From: Conus ventricosus
Lineage: Eukaryota; Mollusca; Gastropoda; Neogastropoda; Conidae
NCBI GenBank assembly: GCA_018398815.1
Contig: CM031618.1
Span: forward strand, 48,505,033 to 48,569,032
DNA: 64,000 nt
Direction of reading: 5' to 3'
Shown here: positions 52,345-63,383 of the stretch, one piece after another
Layout of the letters: each line of letters opens with the position of its first letter
How positions within the stretch are numbered: the first letter of the stretch is position 1
Notes under the pieces: generated by a model
Database searches by the model: none
What the model saw: only the letters and a program-made list of their open reading frames with translations
What the model was told of the DNA's origin: nothing
Position numbers and translations under genes: made by a program

Positions 52345-53075
52345 ATGTACATCTCTATAACCCAACAAAACAAGCGTGTGTTCTTAGCGTACCCAATTCT
52401 CAATTGGCGCAGGAGTTGTAGAATTGCCCTTAAAGAAATTGGTTTAAAGTAAATGGATTAACATATTTGATAGAGCTAAGAATAACTGGGTGGATGTTAA
52501 GGACGAACAAGGCAATCTATTAAAACATTTAAAAATACCCGATGGCTACTACAGCTTTTGTTCTTTAAGAGAAGTATTTAGCAATTTTGGCATTAAGTTA
52601 AAAATTAATGAGGCAAATCTTATAATTACTATGAATTTTCCAGAACTTGAAGAAAAAAGGGAGTACGTTTTTCCTAGAAGCCTTGCTCGAATTTTAGGCT
52701 TTTATGACAGTGGTGAAACATATCATATTAAAAACACATATGCACTTAAAAAGCGGTCTTTATGAGTATGTAGGCAGTAGACCAGCCGATTTTTCTCGTG
52801 AACCCAATGTTGTATGTCCATTTACAACAGTTAAAAACAAATACTAATTGGTTTAATGGCCAGCCATCTACTGTTCTGCGAGCACTGCCGTCAATTAAGG
52901 CAGGGTTTTGCGATTATCAGTTATATAAGTTTGATGGAAACAGTCAATTTAAAGAATTAATTGAGGGCCTATAAATTCATTGGATGTAAAAATAACTAAT
53001 CAAGATGAAAAGCTAGTTGTTTGTTCTAATTTATTAATAGTGCTGGAAGTAGAAGAGCGTACTGTAAACCCTTAA
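52345..53075 (+). pseudogene. Polinton conserved structural-type protein near right TIR (frameshifted)
   Basis: Starts MYISITQQNKRVFLAYPI. The longest part is VDVKDEQGNLLKHLKIPDGY, then LREVFSNFGIKLKINEANLI and EYVFPRSLARILGFYDSGET. A C-terminal part in other frames reads VHLQQLKTNTNWFNGQPSTV, VLRALPSIKAG and VVCSNLLIVLEVEERTVNP up to 53075. This plan (terminal beta domains, display of LRALP then a beta-strand ending) is shared by a widespread invertebrate Polinton protein, probably structural. It ends six bases before the right TIR. Confidence 0.55.
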
Positions 53076-53080
53076 TTTTT

Positions 53081-53322
53081 ATGTCCCTGGAGAGAATGTA
53101 AATATGTTCGTTCACGATCACCAAATCCTATTTTGCACGGAAACACCCATTTTAAAGTACCGATTACGTCGATTTTTGGCAGTTTTGCGTGTTAATTTTG
53201 TTTAGAAACAGGTGTTAATTTTGGCCAAAACTGACATGAGATGGACGTGATTTGTATGTGAAAAAGGGGGTTTTCGTGCAAAATAAGATGGGTGGTCTTG
53301 AACGAACATATTTACATTCTCT
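53081..53322 (-). repeat. Polinton copy 1 right terminal inverted repeat
   Basis: Reverse complement of 33749-33987, 242 bp, starting ATGTCCCTGGAGAGAATG and ending ACATTCTCT at 53322. It is also internally self-complementary: 53091-53148 with ~53270-53322. The last bases join directly to PLE-2 RT sequence. Confidence 0.9.
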
Positions 53323-54104
53323 TGGACTGCTGTGATGAAGACATGGAGATCACTGATGGGCATGGAGGTAGCACCAAGTCCGTCATCGATGTAGCGTTTA
53401 TAGAATTCAGGGATAGAGCCATGGTATTGTTGCAGGAAGTTGTGTTCAAAGTATCCCATGAAAAGGCATGCGTAGTTGGGGCCCATTTTGGTACCCATGG
53501 CGACACCACTGATTTGTTTGAAAGTGTCGCCAAGGAAGGTAAAGGTGTTGTTGGTGAGGACAAGTTCCGCAAGGCGAATAAGAGTGGTAGTCGCAGGGGA
53601 AGGGTCTGTTCTTTGGTTGAGAAAAAATGACAGGGCTTGCAGTCCATCTGCATGGGGAATACTAGTATACAGAGATGTCACGTCGAGAGTGAATAGATAT
53701 TTAGGCTGAAACTTCGGATTGAGGTGGAGGTCATTAATGAGACTGAGAGCATGAGTAGTGTCCTTGATGAACGTAGGCAGGTCTTGAACGAAGGGTTGGA
53801 GGATGGAGTCAAGGTATTCAGAAATATTTTCTGTGGGGCAACTGCAGGCTGAGACGATGGGTCTACCAGGGGTGTTAGCCTTGTGAATTTTGGGCAGAAG
53901 GTAGAAAATGGAGTCTCTGGTCTTGGCTTTGATCAACAGTTTAGCCATAGAGGGTAAGTGGCCTTTTTTGACAAGGTCCTTAATGGTTTTTGAAATAGTT
54001 TTCTGGTCTACTGGGATGGTGGGCTGTTCCAGTTTCTGGTAGCTGGTGGTGTCATTGAGTTGCCTGAGAGCTTCTGCTATATACAGGTTCCTGTCCCACA
54101 CCAC
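53323..54104 (-). pseudogene. PLE-2 reverse transcriptase (interrupted after the catalytic box)
   Basis: An open frame of ~260 codons with the full Penelope RT palm. The fingers are SIFYLLPKIHKANTPGRPIV, motif A is LFTLDVTSLYTSIPH, motif B is ISGVAMGTKMGPNYACLF, and motif C is FYKRYIDDGLGA with the YIDD catalytic pair. The frame runs through the junction into the Polinton TIR a few codons after SDLHVFITAV, so the Polinton inserted within coding sequence. The thumb and endonuclease lie at 33748-32648. One frameshift separates it from the upstream block at 54379-54104. Confidence 0.88.
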
Positions 54105-54375
54105 TACTGCACCACCTTGTCAGCTAGTTTTATGACAATGTCATCCCTCTTGTGGAGAGACTCAAGAGTTTGAATTTCTGTGGGGGTAAGGTTGGAAATC
54201 GTGCTGGGGGAGAATTTAAGTTTGCGTAATTCAGAGAGGCAAGTTTTGATGTAGCATTCAACTTCATTATTCCCACGGGGTGGTTCTCGGTAGACGGGTG
54301 TGGAAAGTTTGTGAAATAAATCATCGTCAGGGTTGAAGGTACGTTTGGGAGGGTGACCAAGCATGGCCATCCATC

Positions 54376-55300
54376 TCAAGGAACGAAAGAAGCGTTCGCA
54401 GTCATGGATGACGTCGTACTTGTTGATGGAGGGCTTCCTGGGGATGAATTTGAGACCCCTAGAGAGTACAGATTCTTCAGAGGCAGACAGATGGAGGGTA
54501 GGAGGTATGCGGTGTACAGTTTATCACATTTGTTGTCAGTCGAAAGAGGCGAGGTGGTGAGGGTGTCAGTAGGAAATCCAGGGGGCTGCAGACGTCCAGG
54601 GGGTGAAGGGGTCGCAGAGGCAGGAACAGGACTGGTACGCGAAGGGGCAGCTGCAGGAGGAGCATCAACAGAGCGGGACAGGGTGGTGAGGGTGTCAGTC
54701 GAAGATCCAGGGGGCGGCAGGCGTCCAGGGGGTGAGGGGGTAGCAGAGGCAGGAACAGGACTGGTGCGCAAGAAGGCAGCTGTTGGAGGGGCTGGAAAGG
54801 AAACCTTAACAGGGTGGTTAGCAGTGGAAAATTTCAGAATTTTATTCTGTTTGTTTTTATGCAGGTGATGGTAGAGAAGTGCGTTGAGGTTGGTGACTGT
54901 CATTTTGAGATACAGGATAGAAGAAGGGTTGAGTGTGCGTGCGAGTGCTTTGTCAGTAATAAATAGTGTGTGCTGGGTGCGATGGAGTTTGGTGCAGAGA
55001 GCTTGAATGTGGGTCTTCATGAGTTGAAAGCTTGCTTGTTGCAAAATTTTGTTAGTTTTAGAACACAGGAACTTGTTGTTAAGGTCAGAGGGATAATGTG
55101 TAAGTTTAAATCCTACAGGAAAAATACGATGGTGAAGACAGTGTCGGAGAAAAGAAAGGTGGCTGTTAGTTCTAGTGCAAGAGAAAGTGGCTTTAGCGTA
55201 AGAGAGAACAAGAGGAAAATGGAAGGAAAGACAGGCTTGAGAAAGTAGTTGAGGCAGAAATGTAAAGAAGAGGGGAAGGTAGAGGAGGTAGAGAAGGAGG
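54376..55300 (-). pseudogene. PLE-2 N-terminal domain and Pro/Ser-rich linker
   Basis: Part of a long open frame. The N-terminal PLE signature FLRHCLHHRIFPVGFKL, then KTNKILQQASFQLMKTHIQA, a region LYHHLHKNKQNKILKFS, and two units of SPVPASATPSPPGRL. The upstream extension of the frame across the leader is not coding. A frameshift near 54376 links it to the next block. The duplicated Pro-rich unit also exists at DNA level (~54560-54670 and ~54680-54790). Confidence 0.7.
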
Positions 55301-55384
55301 AGGAGGAATAGTTGTGGATGATGACAAATACAACAAGAAAAACGAGACAAACATAAAGTGCAGTGAAGGAAAAAGTACAAACGG

Positions 55385-55690
55385 CAAATGAAACAAACTG
55401 CAGCGGTACTGGAACACGACAAAAAAGCAGAAGAGTACACAAAACAAAGTGTGAAGTAACGCAGATTTAATGCACGACACAAAACAGGACAAGAAATTTT
55501 CGGCAATATGCCTTCCTCAGCGACCAAAAACACAGACATAAACATGCACAATACTCCCCTTGTGAAGCCAAAGTGGTGAATGAAGTAGACAGAGGGACAG
55601 TGGAAGAGAGGGTGAGTAGAGTTCGAGGAATAGGGCACGAGGAAAGAGGGTAGAGTAAAGTGAGGAGGAGGAAAAGGAGGAGAGAGAGAG

Positions 55691-55723
<33 letters not shown>

Positions 55724-55735
55724 AGAAAAGAGAGG
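55385..55735 (-). repeat. PLE-2 leader segment shared with the segmental duplication
   Basis: Near-identical to 25780-26080 and 30115-30430. On the minus strand CTGAGGA, GGCATATTGCC hairpin and GAAAA form a hammerhead-like core (position 7 is variable in hammerheads), but the flanks do not give a convincing stem I. It ends in a (GA)n-G-rich tract. Confidence 0.65.
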
Positions 55736-56339
55736 GGAGGTACGAAGAAACCACATTCAAACTGCTTCCCGCCAGATGGCGTTGCTTCTGCTCTACGTGA
55801 AATGTGGACCCCCATGTTCAAGAACGGTTGTCCTTCTAAGAACAGCAGTCAGGGTCCTGTCATGTTCAGTCAGTAGATTCTGTCATCGTTCGAAACCTCC
55901 CTTATTTGATACAAGTCGGAGTTTATTGTCTAAACGTTCATATGTATCCGACAAAACTGTGTTCAATATTTGACAGTATATTCGCAAAAAAATAGTATCT
56001 TTTACATTAGGATAATTTATTTCAAAAAGTCATTGTAAATTATTAAGGCCACGTTAACATTCATCAACTACATCATTGCAAGTAGATCACCTTTGAGTTT
56101 CTTAACATACTGACCTTGTATTTCATACATTCTGCTATAAACTAACGAACTGATGTTGGACAGAATTTCAAGGAGAGACACCTTAATATGTTTTCTCATG
56201 ACATGTTTCAAAGATGAATCATCAGCCCATCGTTTAACCTCTTTTGCATATTAGCAGCCTTTGCTCAAATTTGTGTGCATTGAGAGAACATATGAAGTGA
56301 AAAAAAACTCCAATCACACTTGCTCAGAAGTCTGTTTTC

Positions 56340-58000
56340 ATCAGCTTGATATGTCTCAGTGAGACGTGGTTGCGTGGTACAGACACTGACCCAACTGTAC
56401 CGGGCTTTCCAGTGGTTCGTTTCGATCTGTCAGAAGCCATCACAAACAAGTCGAGGGGTGGGGAGGGGGGGGGGTTGTGTTTATGTGAATGAACGATGGT
56501 GCTCCAGTATTACAGTCAGGGAAGAACATTGCTGTCAGGACATGGAACTGTTGTCTATTGCACTGCGCCCCTTCTACTTGCCAAGGGAATTCCAACGGGT
56601 ATTCGTAACATGTTGTTTACGTTCACCCCTGAGCTAACACAAAGAATGCCATGCACAAAATCAGGGAGGTTGTCCAGTCACAAGAAACGAGTTGTCCTAA
56701 CTCTGTGCGCCTGATTCTGGGTGACTTCAACCAGTGTCAGCTGAAGAAAGTGCTGCCAAACTACAAACAGTATGTAACGTGCAAGACGTGCGGAGACAGC
56801 ACCCTGGACCAGTGTTATGGGAACATCCCACAGGCCTACATGAGCAGGACTCTGCCACCCCTGGGCAGATCCATCCACAACATGGTGCAGCTGGTGCCCC
56901 AGTACAGGCAACGCCTCAAGACCAGCAAGCCACAGAGGAAGCGGATCAAGAAGTGGACTGTAGATGTTTTTCAGCTGCTGAACGGCTGCTTTGACTGTAC
57001 TGACTGGAACGTGTTCTTCATGGCCAGCTCTTCCTGGCTGAGGCGCTGGACACTGTGACCAGCTACATCCACTTCTGCACGGACATGCTGGTTCCAGAGA
57101 ATGAAGTCACCATCTACCCAACAGGAAGCCCTGGATCACTGGGCACACAGGTACACTTCTGAAACAGCGCCGAGCCAAGCTGAGAGAAGAAGACACACAG
57201 GCTGTCCGAGACCTGCAGAAGGCAGTCAGCAGGGAGGTGACCAGAGGCCGGCAGCAGTACCGCGAGAAGGTTGAGGCCTCTCTCGGCTCCAGCAACTCAA
57301 GGCAACTGTGGCAGAGTGTCAACGCCATGACAGGATACAGGCTGGTGAAGAAGAACATCAGCTGTGATGATCCGCAGCAGCTAGCTGAGGACCTGAACAC
57401 CTTTTACACCCGCTTTGACCAGCACGATTTCCGTATGGAACAGCAGGACATGCTGGAAGCAGTAAAGCAGATGCCTGATACACCCGTCGAACTTGATGAG
57501 CGTGAGGTGAAATCATGCTTCAAGAAGGTCAACCCTCGCAGTGCGAGTGGGCGGACAACATCAGTGGCAGGGTCCTGAAGAACTGCTGCACTTCTCTGGC
57601 TCCGGTGTTTCCCAGGCTGTTTCAGGAATCCTTGGACAGTGGCGGCATCCCCAAAATGTGGAAAGCATCAACTGTTGTCCCTGTCCCCAAGAAACCCACC
57701 CCCAAAGGCCTGAATGACTATCGACCTGTCGCTCTGACCTCCATCCCATTCAAGTGCTTGGAAAAGCTTGTTCTGCGTCGGCTCCTAGAGCAGACTAGAC
57801 CCAAAGCCACCAGGATCCTCTACAATTCGCATACTCAGCGCACAGAAGTACAGAGGACGCGATAAACACCCTTCTGCACTCGGTATGCAAGCACCTGGAG
57901 AGGCCCAAGTCATATGTGAGAGTGCTTTTCCTTGACTTCTCAAGCGCTTTCAACACCATGACAGGATACAGGCGGATTGCAGGCGCTGAAACACTACTTG
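56340..58000 (+). mobile_element. Jockey/CR1-type LINE, ORF2 (plus strand), cut by the gap
   Basis: Three parts in order. The AP endonuclease has GGCVYVNERWCS, DMELLSIALRPFYLPREFQR and LILGDFNQCQLKKVLPNYKQ (56359-56860). A linker has a coiled region. The RT starts with EVKSCFKKVNPRSASG, then GIPKMWKASTVVPVPKKPTP, LNDYRPVALTSIPFKCLEKL and [15 protein letters not shown] at ~57915-57960. The sequence enters N at 58001 before the YADD box. Frameshifts near 56640, 57050, 57560 and 57810 make it non-coding. 55741-56340 before it has no recognised feature. Confidence 0.82.
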
Positions 58001-59000
58001 NNNNNNNNNNNNNNNNNNNNNNNNNNNNNNNNNNNNNNNNNNNNNNNNNNNNNNNNNNNNNNNNNNNNNNNNNNNNNNNNNNNNNNNNNNNNNNNNNNNN
58101 NNNNNNNNNNNNNNNNNNNNNNNNNNNNNNNNNNNNNNNNNNNNNNNNNNNNNNNNNNNNNNNNNNNNNNNNNNNNNNNNNNNNNNNNNNNNNNNNNNNN
58201 NNNNNNNNNNNNNNNNNNNNNNNNNNNNNNNNNNNNNNNNNNNNNNNNNNNNNNNNNNNNNNNNNNNNNNNNNNNNNNNNNNNNNNNNNNNNNNNNNNNN
58301 NNNNNNNNNNNNNNNNNNNNNNNNNNNNNNNNNNNNNNNNNNNNNNNNNNNNNNNNNNNNNNNNNNNNNNNNNNNNNNNNNNNNNNNNNNNNNNNNNNNN
58401 NNNNNNNNNNNNNNNNNNNNNNNNNNNNNNNNNNNNNNNNNNNNNNNNNNNNNNNNNNNNNNNNNNNNNNNNNNNNNNNNNNNNNNNNNNNNNNNNNNNN
58501 NNNNNNNNNNNNNNNNNNNNNNNNNNNNNNNNNNNNNNNNNNNNNNNNNNNNNNNNNNNNNNNNNNNNNNNNNNNNNNNNNNNNNNNNNNNNNNNNNNNN
58601 NNNNNNNNNNNNNNNNNNNNNNNNNNNNNNNNNNNNNNNNNNNNNNNNNNNNNNNNNNNNNNNNNNNNNNNNNNNNNNNNNNNNNNNNNNNNNNNNNNNN
58701 NNNNNNNNNNNNNNNNNNNNNNNNNNNNNNNNNNNNNNNNNNNNNNNNNNNNNNNNNNNNNNNNNNNNNNNNNNNNNNNNNNNNNNNNNNNNNNNNNNNN
58801 NNNNNNNNNNNNNNNNNNNNNNNNNNNNNNNNNNNNNNNNNNNNNNNNNNNNNNNNNNNNNNNNNNNNNNNNNNNNNNNNNNNNNNNNNNNNNNNNNNNN
58901 NNNNNNNNNNNNNNNNNNNNNNNNNNNNNNNNNNNNNNNNNNNNNNNNNNNNNNNNNNNNNNNNNNNNNNNNNNNNNNNNNNNNNNNNNNNNNNNNNNNN
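58001..59000. other. Assembly gap of exactly 1000 N
   Basis: A round-number run of N. The left side is a LINE RT and the right side is the middle of a Polinton, so the true missing length is unknown. By comparison with copy 1, at least ~7 kb of Polinton left arm plus the LINE remainder should lie here if both are complete. Confidence 0.95.
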
Positions 59001-59330
59001 TCTGTATTCTTTAAATAATCGATAAAAACCTGATCTTCATTAAAACGAATAGCTACTCCTTCAGGGCGGTAGAAACAGTCAGATTAACATCTTCAGAAGC
59101 CATATTATCAACTAAAATAGCAAACAACTTTATAACTGGTTGGGGCCAAGAATCTGGTATTTTACTAACGACTTCCACTACACTTTCTCGTATAGTTAGA
59201 CGCTCAAAAAGATCAGTAATTTAATTGTTCAAACATATTCTTATCTCTTCTCTATTGGCTTCCCCATCCATCTTCCACTCCAACTCCTCAAAAAATTTAT
59301 ACTAAGCTCTCTAACTACTTCGGGCTTCAT
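59001..59330 (-). pseudogene. Small conserved Polinton protein, copy 2
   Basis: Counterpart of 40874-41206, starting at 59330 with MKPEVVRELS. Frame breaks differ from copy 1 (an extra AAA run near 59290). The C-terminal end is replaced or lost at the gap edge: the first 25 bases after the N run do not match copy 1. Confidence 0.55.
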
Positions 59331-59696
59331 TTTTTAACCCAGAATATAAACACTAATTAAAAAAATTAAGTAATCTGTTCCTCTTGTTTTGCGCAAAAAT
59401 CAGAAGAGAAAAAGGGGTGAAATAATACAATCGATAACACGGTAGGAGAATAACACACAATCAATACTGCAGACGCTAGCCGCAGAGGAGTAACAATCAA
59501 TACTGCAGAAGCTAACTGCGAAGAAGATAAAAATCATCTGTAGGAGCCAAGCGTTACTTATTTTGTCAAACAAACACAAAAACGCAGCACTCACAGAATG
59601 ATGTTACACACAAAAACTCAGCACTTTCGATTTCATCATGTTAATGCATTCACTAAGGTTAGCATTATGTTAATGTATTTACTAAGGTTAGCACAT

Positions 59697-59822
59697 GCGC
59701 ACTGAAAAATTTTGTCACGCTTCTTCCGGTTAACCAATTTTCAGAAACGTTTCTTCTTCCGGCTAACTACTTTCAGAAAAAAGATTTTACAGAAGAAGCG
59801 TGACAAAATTTTTCAGTGCGCA
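59697..59822. promoter_or_regulatory. Conserved large hairpin, copy 2
   Basis: TGCGCACTGAAAAATTTTGT/CACGCTTCTTCC pairs with AGAAGAAGCGTGACAAAATT/TTTCAGTGCGCA. Here the arms match each other better than in copy 1, with the same loop sequence. Same intergenic position as 41602-41733. Confidence 0.65.
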
Positions 59823-59928
59823 GACTCGGCCGACTGAAAAGCAGACGACAGCTGTGGGCCTGCAATCGATATCAGCTAGCTGCCTGTGAGCCGGGGGGAA
59901 TCAGGGGCGGTGGGGGTTGCAATCAATA

Positions 59929-60583
59929 TTAGCCGAGCCTGTGAGAGAAGTGCAGGCAGTCATTCAGTCCTGCGGGTGTTAATTGTGTTAGGGTGTCTAA
60001 GTCTGTAAACCATTTGTTAAACTTATTTTTTGGCCTATTTGGGTTTAACTGATCATGCGTTTGTTTTTCAATGTTCTGTTTAATTGCATCAGCGTCTACC
60101 TGTCGTAAGTAAAAGTCTTTCTCCACTCCTTTTGAAGTTCAATTTTTTGTCGTCTATAATCCTCACCATCAGCCATAAGCTTCTGAAATCTTCGTCTGTA
60201 ATGTTTTCATCCTGTAATGATTTGCTTATTCTTAATCTTAATGAACAAAGTTTTGCTGATACTAGGCAAACAATGGCAGTGTGCTTTTGTAATTTAGGAG
60301 TTAATTTTTTTAAAACAGCACTTACAATCATAGACACGGCACCTAAACCCAACACAAGACTTCCTAATGCTAAAGAGGCTGGCGCTCCAACCCCAGTAGC
60401 TAAAACAGCAACACTAGACCCAGCACTTACGCTAGCTACAGCTGATGAGCCAGAAAATTACATAAGAAAGAGTATTTAAAGCTTTAAGCATATTTCTTTC
60501 TAGTAACCCTATACTTATCCAAGTCGCTTCTATTTCTTTTTGAAGTTCAGTTATTTGCTTTAACCTAAACTGTTGAACCTCAT
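59929..60583 (-). pseudogene. Polinton conserved protein with hydrophobic core, copy 2
   Basis: C-terminal half is clean: LGLGAVSMIVSAVLKKLTPK then KHTAIVCLVSAKLCSLRLRI and SKSLQDENITDEDFRSLWLM. After a shift it continues VDADAIKQNIEKQTHDQLNP and FNKWFTDLDTLTQLTPAGLN to 59929. The N-terminal part is frameshifted. Membrane-interacting or structural role is inference. Confidence 0.6.
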
Positions 60584-60619
60584 TTTTAATCAAATTAATT
60601 TTGTAAAAATGTTCTTATT

Positions 60620-61432
60620 AATCCTTTTGGTAGCACTTCACCAACAGAGTAAACGCAATAAAATCAACATACTTAATGAAAATAAAGTCGAGTACTGTTA
60701 GTTGTCTTTGTCAACAGTCACAGTAACCTTGTCAGATGATGAGAAAGTGTTTATTTCATCCCCGTTTTTAGTAATGGCAATAACGAGCCTAAGAGGACCA
60801 TCCAAGTTTCCAGATGATAATTGTACTCCCTTTGCTAACACATGTTCTGGCAAACTAGAATTAGACTCCCCTGGAGTAATTAATAAAACAAAATCAAAGT
60901 AGCAGTGTTAGGCATTGCGGTTTTGGGATAAATTAGGGTTACTGTGTCATCCCCCACTTCGACTAAGGTCTTCTTTCTGCTCAACACATATTCACGCATA
61001 TATGTATCAATTACAATCTGCTTTTTCTGTTGTGTTCCGGGGACAAGACTGGCAAGAAAGGGCCCGCATTCAAAGCTTTTCTAAAATTGTGTTTTTTATC
61101 AAAGTATACATTGGGGCTTCGCAAGTCAAATTTAAAATCCCAATTAATTTCGGGACGCAAGGCCGTTATTGTCTTGTCTATAAAGCCTGTATTCATATTT
61201 GCCGTAATCAGTTGTTTCTAGATTTCTTATTTGTTCTAGTTTAGGATATTGCTGTCGTTTTTTGTCTTCAATTTCTGTTCGTTTGTAAACCCCATCATCT
61301 GTGTATTCAAATCCATAAACATTTCCTATCACCCTATCAGATCAAACTCGGCTGTGTCTGCTAGGTCTTTTAGCTCTACTTGCAACGCATTTAGGAGCTA
61401 GCTGCGCTTTTGATTCTGGCCCTCGAGACATT
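60620..61432 (-). pseudogene. Polinton conserved structural-type protein, copy 2
   Basis: Counterpart of 42525-43350. The start is at the MSRGPESKAQL-like block at 61432, with GNVYGFEYTDDGVYKRTEIE at ~61325, DFKFDLRSPNVYFDKKHNF at ~61130 and the C-terminal FPDNLDGPLRLVI-like strand near 60810. Several frame breaks, partly different from copy 1. Confidence 0.5.
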
Positions 61433-61451
61433 CTTTTAATATTAAAATTAT

Positions 61452-62056
61452 AAAAAAAACGTATTGAACTGGGGGGTCAGTCCGCAAGCATAGCTTAGCG
61501 TGTTTAGATTTTTCTAACTGCTCTTTTATTTTTTTAAACTCATCTTTGTCCCTTATTATATAATTTTCACTTAAACATTCTTCAAACTATCTTTGTCCTT
61601 AGTGTAAAATAATACAACTGATTTTAACTGCGATCTAAAGTCTTTTAAGACAGCATTGTATTTTTGAGTTAAGAGCCACACAGAAACTAAGGCGTGGCGT
61701 CCACTAAAGGCAGCTTTGACAGAGCTTTTCTTTTTTTAACAATGTCTCGTTCAGCTGAACAGTCATCAATAATAAACAGTGTTTCAGTTCCCTCAAATAG
61801 TTTATAGTAATGTTCTAACAGTCGTTAGTTTGTCGCTAGGATCAACTAGAAATATATTATCGTCTGTCCAAATAAACTTCCTTTCTTTGTAAGAATTGTT
61901 GTGCTTAATGGTTGTGCAGAATATAACAATGTGCTCGTAATGAAACCTGTATATTGTTTGTAACAAATCAAATACGAAGACAGTTTTTTCCACACCCTGT
62001 AATCCCCCAGATAAGAAACAGTGCGGATCTTTTGGCAGAAACTTCAAGCTATCCAT
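61452..62056 (-). pseudogene. A32/FtsK-like packaging ATPase, copy 2
   Basis: Starts MDSLKFLPKDPHC at 62056. The Walker A region reads GLQGVEKT instead of the GITGVGKT of copy 1, so the P-loop is damaged (Gly-to-Glu), along with a local substitution cluster. Walker B LFIIDDCS is intact (~61790-61760). Frame breaks near 61830 and 61590. The upstream open extension to 62119 comes from the end of the capsid gene and is not preferred as a start. Confidence 0.82.
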
Positions 62057-62085
62057 CTGTTTTATTAGAATATTTCTTCTGCATT

Positions 62086-63348
62086 TTAATAAGCCACGTC
62101 TTTTACCTGTTTTCTTCAATGTTTAACTGAGCATCACAAACCATAAAAACATGCATTTTTATTGGGGCGTTTCCGTCTGCTTTCTTGTGAATATTTATTT
62201 TTATACCATCTTCCCCTACTCTTTCTCCACTTCCAAACAACCTGTTGTCAAATGTGGATCTAAAATCCAGCCACAGCCCATATTTAGTTATTAAGTGTCT
62301 TCGAGTCTTACATCATAAAGGCGAAGTTTTTTACATACTCGATCAACTGCAGGATCCCTTTGCCTACCTCCAGCGAACAACTTCTTATTTCATCAAAGTG
62401 TTGGTGAGGTAAAAGTCCGCGCCCCGAATACAACTGATCAGACTTGCCATTTATTGCACAGTCAACCTTCTCAATTTTTGGATTATAAAACGCTTCTGAT
62501 TCTCTATGAAAAGGAGTTGTTTCTTCAGTAAACAAGAACAAAATTCCTTTTAAAGACTTCAAAGACTGATTTAGATGTATGTTCCAAAGAGTGTCTCGCT
62601 TGTTTCTATTTTCTGTAGTGGAGTGTATAACTCTTTCAAAAATAAATAACTGTTTTATTTTTATACTGGGTTAAGATTGTTCTTGCCAGTTCAGGGTTAG
62701 TAACAACATCAAACTCAGAGAAATGTCGCTGACTGTGTATTTAGCTAAGGGTCTTCAGACAGAACAACAGAATCGCTGGGATTAAATGTCAGTTCATAAG
62801 TAAGTTTTTCTTTTAGTGGGCCTTGGTAATATGGCATATGCGTCTTTAACAACTCGAAATCTAGAGGGATGCAGAATCTGTTACCAAATGCTTCTGCTAC
62901 TGCTCATCTTTAACATCATTCTTTGCACCCCCCGCATTAAGCCTGTGCTTGAGACCGTTTGGGCTTTGTATTCCCTGATAAACTTTCTCTTTCCTTTCTT
63001 TTTTAGGCAGCCATAGATCAGAATAGAGGGCAAAAATGTCTGCCCTGCTTAGTACAAAGACTTCTCTGCCCTCCAGTTTGATTGCCATATGTTTAACGAT
63101 TGCCCTGCCTAAATTAGAAACAACAGTAGCATTAGCATCTGTCGATGTAATATCTATTTTGAATGATAGTTTAGCAGTGCCTGGCATTATAACATCGTCA
63201 GCGCCAAGATCAGGGAACTTGACTATTAAAATTGTCCATGCTGAATGTTGATGGAGTATTACACTAATTACAGTCTGCCTTATACCTTTTACGCCATGGG
63301 ATTCCTTCTCTTTTCTGTATGGATTGAGTCACAACCATATGAGTTCAT
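62086..63348 (-). pseudogene. Major capsid protein, copy 2 (continuous but frameshifted)
   Basis: About 420 codons from ATG at 63348 to the stop at 62086. N-terminal jelly-roll segments are MPGTAKLSFKIDITSTDANA, AIVKHMAIKLEGREVFVLSR and DIFALYSDLWLPKKERKEKV (63187-62897). The C-terminal region has PFHRESEAFYNPKIEKVDCA (~62510) and DFRSTFDNRLFGS with the final MHVFMVCDAQLN-type strand. Frame breaks near 63260, 62880 and 62390. In related elements this protein builds the icosahedral capsid. Unlike copy 1 it has no LINE insertion. Confidence 0.82.
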
Positions 63349-63383
63349 TTTTTATAAAACAAAAAAGAATATAAATAAAAAAT

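Larger units (their letters stand above)
33749..53322. mobile_element. Polinton/Maverick DNA element, copy 1 (~19.6 kb)
   Basis: Bounded by ~240-bp terminal inverted repeats beginning AGAGAATGTAA and ending in the complement (ACATTCTCT), the AG...CT ends expected of Polintons. It encodes the diagnostic set: retroviral-like integrase, protein-primed-type DNA polymerase B, A32/FtsK-like packaging ATPase and double-jelly-roll-type major capsid protein, plus accessory genes. It sits inside PLE-2. The flanks CTGAC (left) and CTTGGAC (right) share a near-identical TG(G)AC, consistent with a 5-6-bp target duplication with one base lost. Many frameshifts suggest a decayed copy. Confidence 0.92.
53323..55740 (-). 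mobile_element. Penelope-like element PLE-2, 5' half (leader, N-terminus, RT)
   Basis: Continuation of PLE-2 on the other side of the Polinton. In order on the minus strand: a leader with the GGCATATTGCC hairpin (55735-55385), an N-terminal domain HLSFLRHCLHHRIFPVGF (~55160), a Pro/Ser-rich linker with a duplicated ~39-residue unit (~54780-54560), a second conserved block VECYIKTCLSELRKLKFSPS (~54270), and the RT (54104-53323). Confidence 0.85.

Noticed and set aside
53292..53709. Plus-strand ORFs over the PLE-2 RT
   Set aside because: Shadows of the RT frame on the minus strand, which has complete catalytic motifs.
57916..59025. Long frame across the N run
   Set aside because: The run of N creates an artificial open frame; only the first ~28 codons belong to the LINE RT.
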